Shown here piece after piece: positions 36,903-53,300 of a DNA stretch of 64,000 nt. Position numbers and translations under genes: made by a program. The notes under the pieces are model-generated. The model had not been told where the DNA came from, did no database searches, and worked only from the letters and a program-made list of their open reading frames with translations. The DNA is from Rhopalosiphum padi (lineage: Eukaryota; Arthropoda; Insecta; Hemiptera; Aphididae), in the NCBI RefSeq assembly GCF_020882245.1, contig NC_083598.1:57697858-57761857 (forward strand), in the 5' to 3' direction. How positions within the stretch are numbered: the first letter of the stretch is position 1; each line of letters starts with the position of its first letter.

Positions 36903-39900
36903 CTGAAACAACGACAATAAATAAACACCGTATTATTATAACGTTACAACAACTATAATATTAATAATAATAAACAAATAAGGTTGTGCGAACTATATCA
37001 CTATGGTATAGTATATGCGCATACATTCCATACAGATAGTTTGGTAAAACATAAATTTAAGTAAAATAAGTAGTTAGAGTGGGTCAGGCCAACGAAGTTC
37101 AGTCCACAGAAATGTAAATATTAATTAAAACCGCTGTCGCATGATACGAAATGTAAGAACGGTGAATGTGTGTTGTATGTACCGCACGCACTTGTCGTAC
37201 ATACCGTTTATCAGAGACAGACCACGGGGACGGAAGATCCTATTAGCATGTGTGTTTAATAAAAGTGTTTCTAACCGTATTTTGTTCCATTAATTTGAAT
37301 GTTATTCTATTTTTTTCATGAATACCAATCTAAAACCGGTTAATTCGCAGTGATAATACGACGAACCGATAGTGGCAATGAGGTGCTAGAACTTACAACC
37401 ACTATATAAATAAGTAACCAGACCAGACTGAAGTTATTTCATGTTAAAATTAAGGAACATCGAGTGTTCTGTGATAAAATAATAATAATAATAATAATAA
37501 TCACCCCGTGTGGTATACAATGGACAATGCATATTTTATAGTTGCTACCGCGAGTACACGACCAAGAAAATAGTATATTAAGCACCGTCAACCATCGTCA
37601 TATATACTTTTGCGACTATAACCTATGTGTATACCGTTGTGTGTATACCTATTAAAATTACAAGTATACATATTATATACATAATATGTATGTGTAGGCT
37701 CGTATACACGCGTTTCGTCGTCAGACTAACTGTATTGTAGTAATATATTATTATAGGTACCTACGTCCTCCATCGGCACAACTTTATATATATATATATA
37801 TATTTCCTATATTATAATAGGTATCCACCGACGACAATATGTGTACAATGTGAATAATTTTTAAACATTTTTTTTTCCGATATATTATATATTTATATAC
37901 CAATCATAACCCACTCGTGTGTGCTTATACACGTCGTCGTCTCAGCGTGCGTTTGTATATCTGCCGTTCGTGCGCTCAATCGTCATGTTTGTGTGCGTCT
38001 ACGTATTTATACCATCGTTGGCCGATGAATGGAATTAATTTCCATTTATTATAATAATAATAATAATAATAATATACGGCGATGCGATAAGTCTGGCGGA
38101 AAATGCCGACGCAGATATAACTGCAGTATTATACGTCGTTATTATTTTACATTATGCACCATATGGACACGTTAATAGAACTACCCTGCAAGTCCCCACA
38201 GACGACACCAACACAAACACACACACACACACTCATATATGTATCTACATACTGAGTACCTCACCATTTTTGTACTCGTATATGATCATCCGACCACCAT
38301 TATGTACACTTCAGCTATTAGAATGTTTAATGGAAATTAGAAATTCAACTTTAAAAATATTTACATAAATTATATAGACACTGTAATGTAACTATTATTG
38401 GCTGTCTGCAGAAACTGGATAATTTATTTTTATTTTTTTGATCATAGATTATAGTATCTGTAGATCTCTAACTCTAATTTGATAGTTATTATTTATTTAT
38501 TTTTTTGCAAGAATGTATACTAATCAAATAATAATTTAAAAATAAAGTAATTGGTGGGAATATATACGTGATGAGATTCTTAAAATGCGCATTTATAATA
38601 TAATCTGTGTATTTCAGTAGTATGGTACACCGTGGAAAATACCGAAGTATTATATTATATAATATGTTTTCGAGATTAGTCTCATGATTAAAAAAAAATC
38701 GTTTTTTTGGCATTTGGCGCGTCTCTTCGAGCGCATCAACTCAAAACACAGACATAATATAGTACGCCTATACCCATAAGAACCGAACGAGCTGCAAAGG
38801 CCCTCGAGGCGACAGCGCGACGGCCGCAGTTGTAAATGCGCGTATACATTGCAGACACTCGTGAACTATTATAATACACATTTACATTTCCCATTATAAT
38901 GTAAATCCGCAGTATATGTACTTATAAAAATGTACATATAAACCTACGACGTGTATGTGTATTGGGTTAAGATATTCAACAATATATAATCGTATCGGTT
39001 AACACGGAGGTACCGGCACGATTATGCTTCGATATATTATGACGCGTCGCTGTGTATTGTGATAATAATAATAAATTGTACAATGTAATATTTATGTATA
39101 ATATATTAGCATAGTTTGTGCAATGTGTACGTATTCGTATTCATAATTATCCGACAGACGTGTATATATAACATATATATATATTATAATATACATGTTA
39201 CAAATAGTATACTTATTACTCATAAGTCATAACATACAATAATATATTATTTATCTTTCCCCGTTCCGACGGTGGAAATAGAAATGATTATGTCGAACGC
39301 ATAAACCGGGTCACGGTGATATACATATTAAACTACTGCGCCAAAATCGAATACAGCAGCGGTTCGCGTATACGAAGTAAGTTTATACAGAAATTATTCG
39401 ATATAATACGTTTGAAATTAATTATGTAGGTAGGTAAGTATTAGTTCGCACGAGCGTCATACTTTCGCCGAAATTTGCAGTGATGCACTACGAATCTATG
39501 AAATATAATATATCGTAACAGTAGTTTTCGTGGACTCTAATAATTTGTGTTGAAAAAGTGAATAAACGAAAAAAACATACCAACAATATAAAAAACCATA
39601 TAGGAACTGCAGGCACGAACCGGTGTGCGGTTCAATCATGTATATATTACCTCCTTTTACGAGAGGAAACATTTTCGAGTTTATAATGTATGTTTACGAC
39701 CTCACTACACTGGCCAAACGCTGTAGCTTGATGGTTCAGCGCGTTTATTATCTATGCGACATTATAATAATATAACGTGACCTATCAAATTGTAATGCTT
39801 TACCGGACCACCGGACCTCGGTACACGTCTACAGTGCGCAATATTATACGGTCTTCGTTATATCTACACGCGATAATTATTATAGACAACCTACTGCCGC

Positions 39901-42381
39901 AATGTTTGAAACAAAAAATATTGTAAAATATATAATTGTATCCAAAAATATTATTTTGTATAAAATTAAAAATATAATACAATTATTTATATTATAAATG
40001 AGTCAGTAATAAGTATTTTAAAAAATGATCAAATTTTAACCTTTTTATAATAAAAAAATTAGTCACATTACACGTATAATTTATAATTGATTGCCGCAAT
40101 TGTTTTTTACGGACTTGGGTGGTCGGGTCGTAGAAAGGGCACGACGACTATCATAAATGTTTTAAGGACCAGGTCGTGCACGTTTCGTTTGATATGAGTC
40201 CATTATATATGGCGCACTATATAAGCCATTATCAGTTTTTTGTCGCGTCTAATGAAAAACTTGTTTTGGGACCAGTACTTCGTCGTCATTAACCCATACA
40301 AGATATTCGCTTTAGTGTATTAACACGAAAAATGTATAATTTATATATATATTATAGTAATTAATATTATAATAAATTAGAAATATTGTAAATACCTATA
40401 CCGTATACCGGTCGTCGGTCGTGCATATAGAGTATTACCTATATACAATTTGCGCTGAAAATGAACTGCCAAAACAGGTACAAAATAATTATAATAAGTA
40501 CCTAAGCCCATAATCGATATTTATTGTTTTTAAGACAAATTAAAATAAATAGGATAATAATTTTATCATGATGTATTACTTAATATTTTTAATAAATAAA
40601 ACGTTAACATTTTATATCTTAAATTGTCTTAAAATAAAATATCGATAAAAAAAATCTAACATTTTTCGAAATAAAAAGTTTTCACTATAAAACAGCCATC
40701 TTATTATGGACTAGGGTAATTTACGTAAAACACTCGCAAAGTATATCTAACTCAATAAGGATTGAATGAGTAAAACTGTTTAAATTGTTTAGTGTCATAG
40801 TCCAAAAATGAACATATTCATTTATATTAAGTGGTTAAACTCATGTAGCTATATATTACATCCAATACATTTATTATGATATATTCCTTTGTCGACATTC
40901 GACTGTGTATTTCTGAAAACTGATTTAACAGATTTAATGTTTTATAAAATGTATAAATATGTAGTATGCAACTTAACAGTTAATACATTTATGCCCTAAA
41001 CATTTAATTTATATATTTAACACATATTTATACAGATAACTATTTTAAATACTTATATACTATGATAATAGACTATTAAGATTTTTATAATTTCTTTCAA
41101 TTTCAAAACTATATACGACCGCAGAATGCAATTTTTTTCGAAAATATAACATATAATAATAATAATAATTAAATGCTATATTTAATGTATGAAAACATAG
41201 TATTGTACTGTACTTGTTCTGCATAATATTATTATACGCCTATAATCTATATAATAAGGTACGGCTCCAAATCATGTTGTATACATAGTATATCATATAT
41301 ATTATAGGCAAGTACAGGTAGGTATACTCACATAATATAATTATATCTGCATACACAATGTTTACAATATAATTTATATATACGGTGTATATATATTTAT
41401 GTAAACGATCGGAAACGGACGTCGTCGCAAAGAGGTTTGCCCGCTTATACAAAAAAACTATATAGTATTATATATGATATCTTTGAATGGTTTTGAATAA
41501 TAAAAAATAATGTTATAACAAAACCCCATATAGGTACAGTGGGTAGGTATATAAGGTACACATACTCCAATATTGTATGTATAATCATCGGCTCGACCAT
41601 AGTCGACTGTGTATGTAATAATATAATGTTTGTGTAGGCAACGCAATATTGTACAGAATGCTATATCTAGAAGATATATATATACGGTTAATTTCAGACA
41701 CGCCTATTTAATGACTACAACAGTATTGGCATTTACCGCGAACTGTCAGTGGACACAGCAACGTGCATTTATAAATTATACAATATATGGTATATGGTTA
41801 CAAATTTCTAGGACAACGGCAGTATTTTAAATAATCGAATCTCTCGGATACAATATAATGTAATAGGCACTATATTTTATGCGCCTATACATATATAATA
41901 TATTAATATCATAAATATATACCACGTTGCAGCTACTAGTCACAGACGGGTAAGTCATATTTCACCCGGAGACAATAAATTATAAGATACTACAAAGTAC
42001 ATTATTATACCTATAATGCATAATATAGTTTATAATTTACCCGCAACATGATATTATATATAAATATATCGCGCGTACATATTATCATTGCAATCCGCCC
42101 AGCATTAAAGTCACCGCGAAATCGATCGTCCTAATGCATATAACGCAATTACGGCGGTTTATAGCTTTATATACGTAGATAGGTGCATACATAATAATAT
42201 TAATATGATTTAATATTATTGCAAATAGTACAAATGTCTTAAGTATCGTATACGAATGCGCAAACGAAAATTGAAAGATCGCGCGGTCAAAGATGACCAA
42301 GAGTGCACGGGAGTGTATACATATATAGATATATACCACGACGACGCTTCACATACATATTATATAATTATATCAGCTACC

Positions 42382-42405
42382 TATATATATATATATATAT
42401 ATATA
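42382..42405 (+). repeat. (TA)12 microsatellite
   Basis: Perfect TA run; similar ones occur at 43137-43160, 44722-44745 and 47775-47794. Confidence 0.93.
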
Positions 42406-43131
42406 CGTAGATAATATATATTATGTACTATATATAGGTTTGTACCTATTAAATACTGCAGTATGTATAATGTGCTGCACCGCGGCAAAAACTCGTTGCG
42501 GATTCGAGTCCGACGTCCGATGAACTTTCGCGATACCCGTCTCAAACCCGCGGAAATCCATTACGACGGGCGGACACATGAAAGGCGAAGGAATTAATTA
42601 AAACGTATATCTATATACATATACGAATGCGCATATACGACAACCGACGTGCGCATGCACATGATATTATTTTCAATCGAAACAAAACGGTATATATACG
42701 AAAGCGATCGCTGCCGACGCCGATGAGTGTACATATATATATACATGTATACATAATATATAATATACAATAATATTTATACGTATATATGCACGACCAT
42801 CCAATGGAGACCTCATTGTGTCAGTTTGGTGTCGGATCTTTGGAGCGACGTATACATGCGAACACGCGTTGTAATAACGTCCTGCAATTGCCCATATGTA
42901 TACATATATTATAATAATATATCATATACGCGCGTGTATCTATACACGTAGGTACGACAAGAAATAATAATAATAATAACGTATATAATCGCGTACATAC
43001 GTTCAACTACGCTACAGCGGCGGCGTCGCCTTTGTACTTCCGGAACAGTCGCATTTTATTATCGTCGCTAACCTAACCTATAAAGTTGACACACGCGCGT
43101 ACATATGGATGTATATTAGGTATAACTATAC

Positions 43132-43163
<32 letters not shown>

Positions 43164-45299
43164 CGAATCTACTGCAGTTGTACCAAACTATATATAGACG
43201 CTAATCCGAGGACAGACCAAAGGCGGATCGATAAGACCGCTAAAACGGGAATAGGAAGTATAATGTTTACCTATATTATGTATATACGAATAGGTTTTAC
43301 GCGCACGCGGGGGGTGACGACGACTATCGTATTTCCTGGGTGCATTCTTCTGTTGGCGGCGACTTATACGTATACACTATTATTGCGACGTATAATATAA
43401 TACGCGCAAACACGATTTACGTACTCGTTACCTATGTGTATTATACTGCAGGTCCGATGGTTCCGTTTATGTACGTATATAATTGTCGCGTGCAGCATAA
43501 ACACTACAGTACACGCCGACGCAGTAAATTTCCGTTGGCGCGAGGCATTTCTATTATTTTTTGTCGTCCCATAATGAACCGCGTGCGCCGTGTTCCCGGG
43601 ACGAAAAAACCAGTTTCGTGTTTTATTTATTTACATTTTTTACGCATCGTACGCGGCACCTGCGTAGGATATTCCACGAGATTAATAAATGTAGGTAACG
43701 CCTGCAGCATATTGTGTACCTAATACCGATGTAGACAAAAAATGTGACTAAAAACGTTAAAAACACTTTACTGTCGTGGAAAAAACAAAATACTCATGAG
43801 AGTGCGAATAATAATTGCGTTTGTCGTCATTCGGATTGCAGATCACGCGCGTAATTATGATATTACTCACGAAACGAACGACGGTCCAGATTTTAACAGC
43901 AAATAGCCAGAGGAGAAATATTCGGATTTGCTCGTACCAATAACAATAATCATCAGTCTTCGTCATCGCGAGTATACGGGAAAATAATTACAACCGACGA
44001 TACACGCAGACGATCATTAAATTAATATATTTATATTCTATATAGTATAAATATATACATTCTGCATTGGTACATAACATAAATTCAGTGGCGATCCAGT
44101 CGACCGTAACTCGATTATACAATGCGTATAGCGGTTTAAATCAAAAATGTTAAACAAAAACTCGAATTATTGTCACCATTCTACAGCTATTTTATGTATT
44201 TCGATAAAATCAAACGGACATAGAATTAACCGCTATTCGAGCGCACTACGGTCCACCGTAGACTGCTGCTGAAGTCGTCTCGGACGGTAAACGAGTGGAT
44301 AGGTCGGGAAATGACAAAACAAAAATGAAAATACGCGCAGACTTTTAGACGTTTAACGCAGTCGTTCGCCCTTGAAAAATAACTATAAGCGCGCGATTGT
44401 TTTCGCAAAGTGATGATATTATAATAACAACGAATCAAACAAACTTATAGGTATACAGTCATCCTGTATAACAGTACAATTATTGAAGGCGTGATGATCA
44501 TCGCCCAATAGATCTCCGCGTAACCCATTCAACGGCGTTATAATAATATATCGTTTATCCGCATAAACCGATGTAAATACCGACGGAAAATGTGTACAGT
44601 GCATGCACAGGGGCGTCGAAGGGTCGCGAATAACTGTCTGGCGAACGTGACGGATTTCCGAACGCTGTTCGTATTGTTTCTGTGCACGCAATAATCCTAT
44701 TATGCACCGCGCGATAGACATAATATATATATATATATATATATACATACAATATACGGTATTATTAATACCTGTGTACGTATAGGTGTACCGTACGAAC
44801 GTATTGCGGTCTGTCTCTCGAGAGATCTGATGATGAGAGTTTTCGGCGGATCTCCGTTGTTGCGGTCGTCTGCGATTTATACATTTTTCGGCGGAGGCCG
44901 AACACCTGAATACCCGATGATGGCATATAATAATAACAATAATGATATCTAATACATCGCACACACATTCTATTACGATATAATCAAATCGGAGTACGCG
45001 CATATATGCACACACACATGTATATATATATAATAGATAAATATACGTATATACAGTGACTTTTCTCACGACTGGTCGCTGAACTTGTGTTCGCTGCAGT
45101 TCCGCCACCACCGCACGTACGTATGTATAATAATACGTAGGTATATATATATATGCGTTATTATAATATACATATTTTCTCGCCACAATCCACTATGATG
45201 TAGCTATATTATGCGCGTGTACGATAAATGACTCCGTACCGGTGTATATAAATATAATACAAATAAATTATCCCGTTCTGGTCGTGTTTTCCGCAGACG

Positions 45300-45430
45300 C
45301 CTCCCCCGCGCTCGCATATTTTCATTAGTCGCGGCGATTAATCGCGCGCGCGCCCGCGCCTCGCGACAAATTTATGATGCCCGATCGACGACGCACCGGC
45401 CGTGGTCACGAACGGCTGCGCGAAACGATA
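45300..45430. other. CpG-dense block
   Basis: The most CpG-dense part of the window, with ATCGCGCGCGCGCCCGCGCC near 45340-45360. It could mark a promoter, but no start codon, coding exon or clear core-promoter arrangement was seen on either strand. Confidence 0.35.
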
Positions 45431-48400
45431 TAACATAATATACTGCACACGTGCTTGTACAATATTATACATACCTATTTTTTTTTTTTTTAAAGAATTC
45501 CCTGTAATTCTTGTAAACACATAGAAACTATGGGGGCAAATGATGTAACAAATTATAGTATACTACGCGTCATAAGATTATAAATAACAATATAATATAT
45601 TTTTATTTAAATATTCAAGTTTTTTTGTTGTTGCTAAATTTCAATTACAAATACAGTAAATAAAACACAATCTGGTTTTGAATATAGTATTAATCGTTTT
45701 GAAACGGGCCAATTTTTACGGGTATATAGGTTATTCAGTTATTGATGCTTGAAATTTTATGTTGATAATATTTGATTTTTACTAAACTTAGCTTTTTCGA
45801 AAAAGCTATATACCGTTCTGATAAATGATAAAATAATCAAGCTGATTTACTTAAAATTGGACGACGAACTCTATTTTAAAATTAGTTGACCAATTCGTTC
45901 ATTGTATTCTCGTTTACAAAATGTTTGTTATCGCTTATCGCTATAATTATTGATTATTTTGTTGATTATTCGTTTTTTATTTGAAAAATTGATTAAGTTT
46001 TTTCATCATAAGCGTGCGTTACTTAATGCACTGACCTTTGTGTATGGTATACAGTAATTAAAAAAAAAAATGTTAAGATTAGTAGTAGAACGTAAAGGAG
46101 TAGTAATTCCATGATAATTATACCAAAAATGTTTTTCCCAGTTTAAGTAAAATAAAATATTATAACAGCTCTGCACTAGATGAATAATATTTTTTGGCCA
46201 TTCAATAAACAAATCTTTGTCAAGATCGTTCCCAAAAATGTATGAAGTGCAATTTGTATTATAATAAAATCGTAGTTGTATTATAACGTAATAATATTAA
46301 TTATTATTATAGCAAGTATTTATTTTAATGCATTACGTATATATACGATATTGTTGATATTACATCCAAGTACGATATGTATATTATTGTAGTAATGTGA
46401 AGGCCTAAAGGTATTGTAAATGACGAAATAAAATATGTCGTATCGGAATATTAACACCGTTTTCCGGCGACACACTAATTATTACAAACGAAGTTATTGC
46501 TACCAGAGACCTCCCATGGTTATGGTTCGGTATTTTACAAATAGGTTCTACACGTGATTTTACGGATGGAAATTGTAATAAATAATAATATTGTGTGTGC
46601 ACAAATCATGCATCGTCGTCATCGATACAAACCAAACATTTAGTCGGGATATATATTAACATAATTTTACATTATTTACATAATATTATTATTATCCGGC
46701 TAAGGGTAAGTTTTATACTGGCTTTTGCGGAGACTGCTTTTTGCATTTAACTGATGACCTTTTCATAGGTCCATATTTAAGGCAATAATTATACTATGTA
46801 TTATAAAATATAAGTAATATAAGCGTTGTTAGATTAGCGATATCATTCGGTAGCAACTTTCGTTGCAACGCGGTGTTGAATATATTGTACCATACACCAG
46901 TATATATAGGTACTAGTATTATATATACCAGTTTTCGTGCAAGTTCAAACTCGATGCAAAAACACTGGTGCTCATCTATACCATATTAACCAAGTATCGT
47001 GGTCGCTGGTTCGGATTTTGCGAGAGAGTGCAGTGGATTACTGTCGCGTCTACTGTAGCTGGAACGCGGTGTAAAATATATTGTATTATACGGATCGCGC
47101 GAAACGCGTATTTGCAGTCCGTCCGCATCGCACGTTTCTCGATCACCGTCGCCGCCGCCTCTGCCGCATATATAACAATAATAAAATACATAATGATTGA
47201 TGAATTCCTCGAATACTTCGAATTCGCCTCAAACACATACTTTATATAGGTAATACGTATAAGATATGTATACGAAAAAAAAAACCCGCACGCACTCATC
47301 TGCTCCTGTCGCAGCGCGCCGAGACGACCGTAGCCATTATCTTTTGAAAATCTCCATCGATTAACATTTTTAATGGCATATCTATAAAACCTTTCTAAAG
47401 GTATATATTATGTACAGAAATAATACGCATCTACAACGCTCACGTTTCATAACAATATACACTCATAGGATTACTTTTGTTTTGTTTTGTTTTTTTCGTT
47501 ATTATTATTCCTATAAATAATCCTATACGCCGACGCCGCCACAGTTTCCGAGATGAGATATTAATCGATTCTAAATACTTTCCGTCGCTACGTCGCACCG
47601 ACATTGCGCAAATGCCACGGTTGCGGCAGTTTAATTATTGTTAAACGAATACGCATCAGACGATTCACGCAATTTCGGTTTTATATTCAATGCAAATGTG
47701 CGGGACAAACAACAAAACAGCCGAGAGGGAAATGGCTGAAATTCGATACATTTTTCCGCATTTTATTTCATAATATATATATATATATATATATACATAC
47801 GCATAACCCTAAGTACATTGTGGTATGTGAATCGGCCGCAGCGTTGCGCGCAAGTTATTTCGCTGCAGTTTACAACTATGCGCTGATATATAATATGTAT
47901 AGGAATGCTCATATGTAGATGCGTTTCGCATTTAACGGTTGACGAAATTTCGATTACAATAGTCGCCTGTGATACGTAGGTAACGATTTCTGTTGGTTTA
48001 TTAAACCTATGAATATTATTTAGTCGGAAACCAAAAACCCGAACGTTTACAATCACGAGTTCGTTGCATTTTCACGTTTTGGAATTATAATATACACATC
48101 TGTCTATGAAATAATAATATCAACACAATAAACAATACGTTTTTATAGATTATTTAGTCGTCGTAAATTTCAATATTTCTATAGATGTATAATATGGTAT
48201 TTGATTAAAATGTGAAACAGGTGTAACCGCAATATCATTTTTTAAGAGTCTTCAAATCGTATATCGGCCCAAATAACGCGTAGCGATCTGTCACGATTAT
48301 CGCTATCAAAGTTTCTTTTCCCAATATACGTGTGACTGTGTCATATGATATTGCAGGTTTCTATACAATATCATCGATGGAATGCGAGCACTATGAAAAC

Positions 48401-50295
48401 CGGCAGTTTATCGTCGTATACCCACCAGGAAAAAATTCGTTGCAATTTACAGAGTTTCTAATGTTTTTATATAAATTGTACACCAGCTACGCGATTAGAC
48501 ACGACAACTGCTACAGACGTTCGCGGAGGACATACAATAACGCACGACGTATGTTTAATAATATTATTACTGTCGTACGTTTGCCACAGACGTCACTTTC
48601 ACCGAATCCACGACGAAGAGCGTACGTGTTAGGATAAATATAAGGTTGACATTTTTATAAGAGACACTTGACGATATAAAAATCAATACCAATTTTCGTA
48701 AAAAAAAATGATGTGTTTCACATCAACCAATTTTCAACCGAGATATAACTTTACGTCTTCGTTAAATCCGTAAATGTTATCGCATCCAAAATTGGAAATA
48801 GTTGATTTCGGCGCGGATGAATAACGGACTTTTATTGTAATTACTAAACACGCAAATCCATGACGGGTGTGATTTTATTTATTAACGTAATAACGGTATT
48901 TTTTCCACCCATACCGGGTTTATTGTTGAACAAGATGCTAAGACATGATGTCTCGTGTGTGTGACACGCATTCGTTATGATATCATACATCCATACATTA
49001 TACCGCTGATATTAAAATATTATAACCATAACGATTGCCGACGTTCGTTATATAATTGTTGTGAAATGGTAAAAACACGTATTATATAACCGGAAAAACT
49101 ACATCCCAGGGGGTGTGTGCGTCCCGTATACCGAAATTAGAAAAATGTCGAGTCCGGCAAACTACTATAAGTAATAAAAAAAATACGTTTAAATATTATA
49201 TTTTAATTTCAAAATACTTGTTTACTTAATGTTGAACGAAAGCGAAGACATTTTTGACTACGAAATAAAACGGCTGAGTTTTACACGTAGCCCACGATAC
49301 TATATAACAAAAAAATCCGAAGACACGTACGAATTGACCAACTTTTAACATATTAAATACAATTTATATAACTATTTGTATTTGTGGGTGCACGTTAAAG
49401 GAATGTGAGTAGTAGAACATTTTCGTTTACACGGTGCAATTATAAATATGTACCTAATATAAGAAATAATTTTCACATAAAAAATTAACTAAGAAACATC
49501 ACGATAATATAGTTAAATGTAATATGTCAGAATCTGAAACAGTTGAATTTCAGACACTAAAGGTATAATAATATTATAATATATTATTTTATAATTATTA
49601 TTATTACAGCTCGTTTTATTTATTTTTTTTTCATTTATACGTAATAGGATGAAAAAAAAAATATTAAAGTAGATGGTCTATCTATGTATGCGATGATTTA
49701 TATATTAAATTAGAATTTGTTTGTAACCACAGTGATTTTACAAGAAATACATCGACTGCACAATATTTATGTACGTATAGAAAAAAATGATACGATCACA
49801 TATACCTATATTTTTTTTTTTAATTTGTAATATGCTCGTCATTTGATATTTTTCCGACCACTATAATATTATTATAACGATCACTAAACATTTACTAGCA
49901 AAAGAACGAAAAAATATATTCAGAAATATTAAAAAAATATATTTTAATTTTGAATAATAGAGCAGCAGACTTTATGGTGCATTAATTTGAATTGTTTTTT
50001 TTCTCTAGCACATTATTTTATTTTGATGTATGCGATGCGATGGGTGTTCAAAAAATACACAATCAAACAAAGGTAGTTTATAGTGTAATATAGTATAGGT
50101 CACCTACATATATGAGACAAACTATATTGTTAAATAATATGAAAATTAAAATTAAATCGTTATTTCATCAAAACAATAAAGATCCAAAATCACAAAACCA
50201 TTTCTATGTAAAAAAAATAAAGCAATGACAATCTTTACAAATAATGTATATAACATATACATGAGTAATTATCATATCAATAAGCACGTATCCCT

Positions 50296-50308
50296 CCCCC
50301 CCCCCCCC
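50296..50308 (+). repeat. C13 run followed by an A-rich tract
   Basis: Thirteen cytosines followed directly by A9, G, then A7. Confidence 0.95.
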
Positions 50309-53300
50309 AAAAAAAAAGAAAAAAAGAAATACATATTGATGAACGTAAACAAATTATGTAGTATGCTATAAAACATAATCTAATAGAAATATAAACTTAC
50401 AAGTTTCGGACATACCTATATAGTTTATAAACATTACCACCACAATTATAGCATATACATGTACCTATATACCTTGTTTGACTCCTTCGAATTTATTTAT
50501 TTTTAATTTATGTGTTTGTAAATTAATTTTAAAATGATTATTATAACTGTCATAAAATGTATTTAGTTTACTAGCTAGGTAAAACAAAAAATAAAAAACT
50601 TAGATACTAATCATTTCAGAACTGATTATTTGAGCATACGTTTTAATTTTAATAGCTAAATTATTGAAATTATTATTAATTTCCACGGAATATATTAATT
50701 AAGTTAGGTATGTAACTAATAAAATTTACGTAAAGGGTATATATATATAAGTATATAACTATAATATATGTATATCATAAATTATGTATGTATCTAGCAC
50801 TAATTTATATGTGAGAACCTAACGTGAGAATAAATTTGGCTGAAAATTCCACATATATGCACATTATTATAACAGTATATTGTATTGTAACAGCCAATAG
50901 GTATAGGTGAGCATAATAATGTCAATAATTGTGATGATTATTATTAGGTGTATACACAGCGATTACGATTAGTTAGTACCTACGAGTATATATGAAAATA
51001 TTATATACTTAAAGTTATTTTACTGTGTTACACCTTAATACTTAAGTATAAATTAATAATGCATATCGCATAAAAAAAAAAAAAAAAAAATTGAACATCG
51101 TCATGGAACTATCCCATTAGTCCTACTACACAACCCTAGGCAGGCTCGATATTTTCCAATAAATTCAATATAATAACTGCTTTTATTATAGCGACGTCGC
51201 CTACACCGTGTGGCAGTGTATATCCGCATGCTGCCCGATCCGAAAAGTGGCAATAAATCTCTTAAAGATCGGATCGCCGTCATTAAAATATATACGAGCC
51301 AATGTATACATATACCTATATATACGTATCATATGCATGCGACTTCGGTGCCCTACGCGTATCGCATAAATATATAATATATAGATATACCATATTATTA
51401 TAATATGGTCATGATGAATATTTATAAGCTGCCAAGTGGCTGTGTAGAAGCAACAGCAGCAGCAGTTGTAGTGGTAATAGTAGTAGTAGTAAATATTATA
51501 CACCGTGTTCAGGCCGACGACGACGAAGCGATGCACGTCTTGCGCGGGTCAGTAAACAGACTCGTCTGCGGTCCCACACACCAAGGCGTTTGTTTTACTT
51601 ATTATTGCAAAACAACAATATTTATAGTTAGCTAATATATCGTATTATAAACATTATTCAAGAGTGAATAATATTTTTTAGAATAGTGTCTCACGTCTGT
51701 CACACCGGAGCAAAAATAGCCCAAATAACCTCCATCGAAATATAATGCGTTAAATTGCTGAATAATTTATTAATAATCAATATCTGGTAAATGACAAAAA
51801 AAAAAAATTATTATAATCATTAAATTGTATTATGCATGATGTGATACAGCTTAAGGTAAATTTTATGATTTTAAGGTTATCTTTTAACTCTGCATGCATT
51901 TTAGGGTTAAAATTGCAAATACCGAACAAAAAAAAAATTAAATTTTAAATACATACAAAATATTCGTGGAAGTAGATACCTGTGTACGGGATACATACGT
52001 CGCGAGAAATTAATAATAAACCTCATTTGTTTTAGGCGTAAAACAATTTACAATAAACTAAACTAAAAAAAGCATAAAAAACTTGCAATCATGTTTTCTA
52101 TACCGTACTTCTGATGTCAACGCGCTATTAATTTTCATAACCGTGTACGTATTATATTTTATGGTCGATTCAATGAACGCATTGACATTCTTCTTTTTTT
52201 TTTTTTTGTTCTTTTTAAAACGCGTTTTTCGAGTTATTGAGATTCTTCACATTTCCCAAAGGTGTTATTAAACAATAAATAGCTCGTTCGTCATACATAA
52301 AAATAGTGTATATATATATAATTAAACGAGTACCTATACGCACGTGCGTCGGCGGCATAACAAAAAACGGTTAGGTACAATTATTATACGTTTTAACAGA
52401 ATTTTTATATTTTTAACATAAGAACGTATCCATTGGTACGCGACCGAACCGACTGATGTTCGACAAATAATAATAATAAAAAAAATCGTTTATGGTCGTA
52501 CGAACACGCGACACATATAATAATATAACATAGAATTATAGAAATATAAAATATCCAATGCCCAATTACTATATATATATAGTATTAAAGCCGTTTGGAG
52601 GCATTGAATATTTGAGTATTGACTCTTACCTATACATATTTACATCAGTTGGATATAAGAAAGGTAGATATATTTTAATATTAAATGTTCAACAAAACGC
52701 GTTCGGTGACTTTTCAAAACGTTTTTTTTTTTCAAAATCTAAAGGCTCGCATAGTACGTATATGCGAATTTTATTGTACGTATAACTCATTGAATCATGA
52801 TACATTCACTATACCTATAATATGTTTCATGAGACGTGTACACCGTACCGTGCTTGGGTACTTTTTATACATAAACCGCAGTTTTTCAATACAACTTAAC
52901 AGAACAAAAAATAAATGTTACCGTGTAGTGTTTACCCAATCGTCTTTCACCACAATACAAGAATTACATATTTGTTCGCCTAATCCACAAACGAATTTGC
53001 ATAGTTGTCATATTTTGTATTCGAATCACCGGGTTTATACCGTACACAATAAACATTATTATAACTATATCATTATATATATATATATATTGTACATTAT
53101 GTTATACGAGTATGTCGTTTCGGAATGAGCGGATGGGATCGTGGACACGGATAACCACGCTAGACACGGTAAAAATAACTGATTTAGATAGGGTCACTGC
53201 TATATTATAATATATAGTTATTCATCAACCACTATAGTGCATACAATGCTAAAAGCACTCGCACGCGTGGCCTGGGACTTTTCACTGTGATTATAATATA

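Noticed and set aside
42495..42515. GATTCGAGTCC resembling a tRNA B box
   Set aside because: The T-arm stem does not pair, and no A box or acceptor stem is found at the right distance.
43757..43966. Minus-strand frame with VKIWTV followed by a GTGAGT donor, considered as the missing upstream WD40 exon of Atg16
   Set aside because: Residues around WTV do not match the conserved blade, and the exon end gives VRF in place of the expected RLR-like end. The likeness is limited to three or four residues.
44419..45186. 255-codon minus-strand open frame, the longest in the window
   Set aside because: Dominated by Tyr/Ile/Cys/Arg from TA and CA repeats, with no domain and no codon pattern. It spans the TA microsatellite at 44722-44745.
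47604..47918. 104-codon plus-strand frame with a Cys-rich start
   Set aside because: Includes a translated TA run (IYIYIYIHTH). The two CxxC-like motifs are not arranged as a known zinc finger.
52558..53128. Overlapping plus-strand frames of 75 and 147 codons
   Set aside because: They overlap in different frames, have AT-driven composition and include a translated TA run. No supporting splice or start context.
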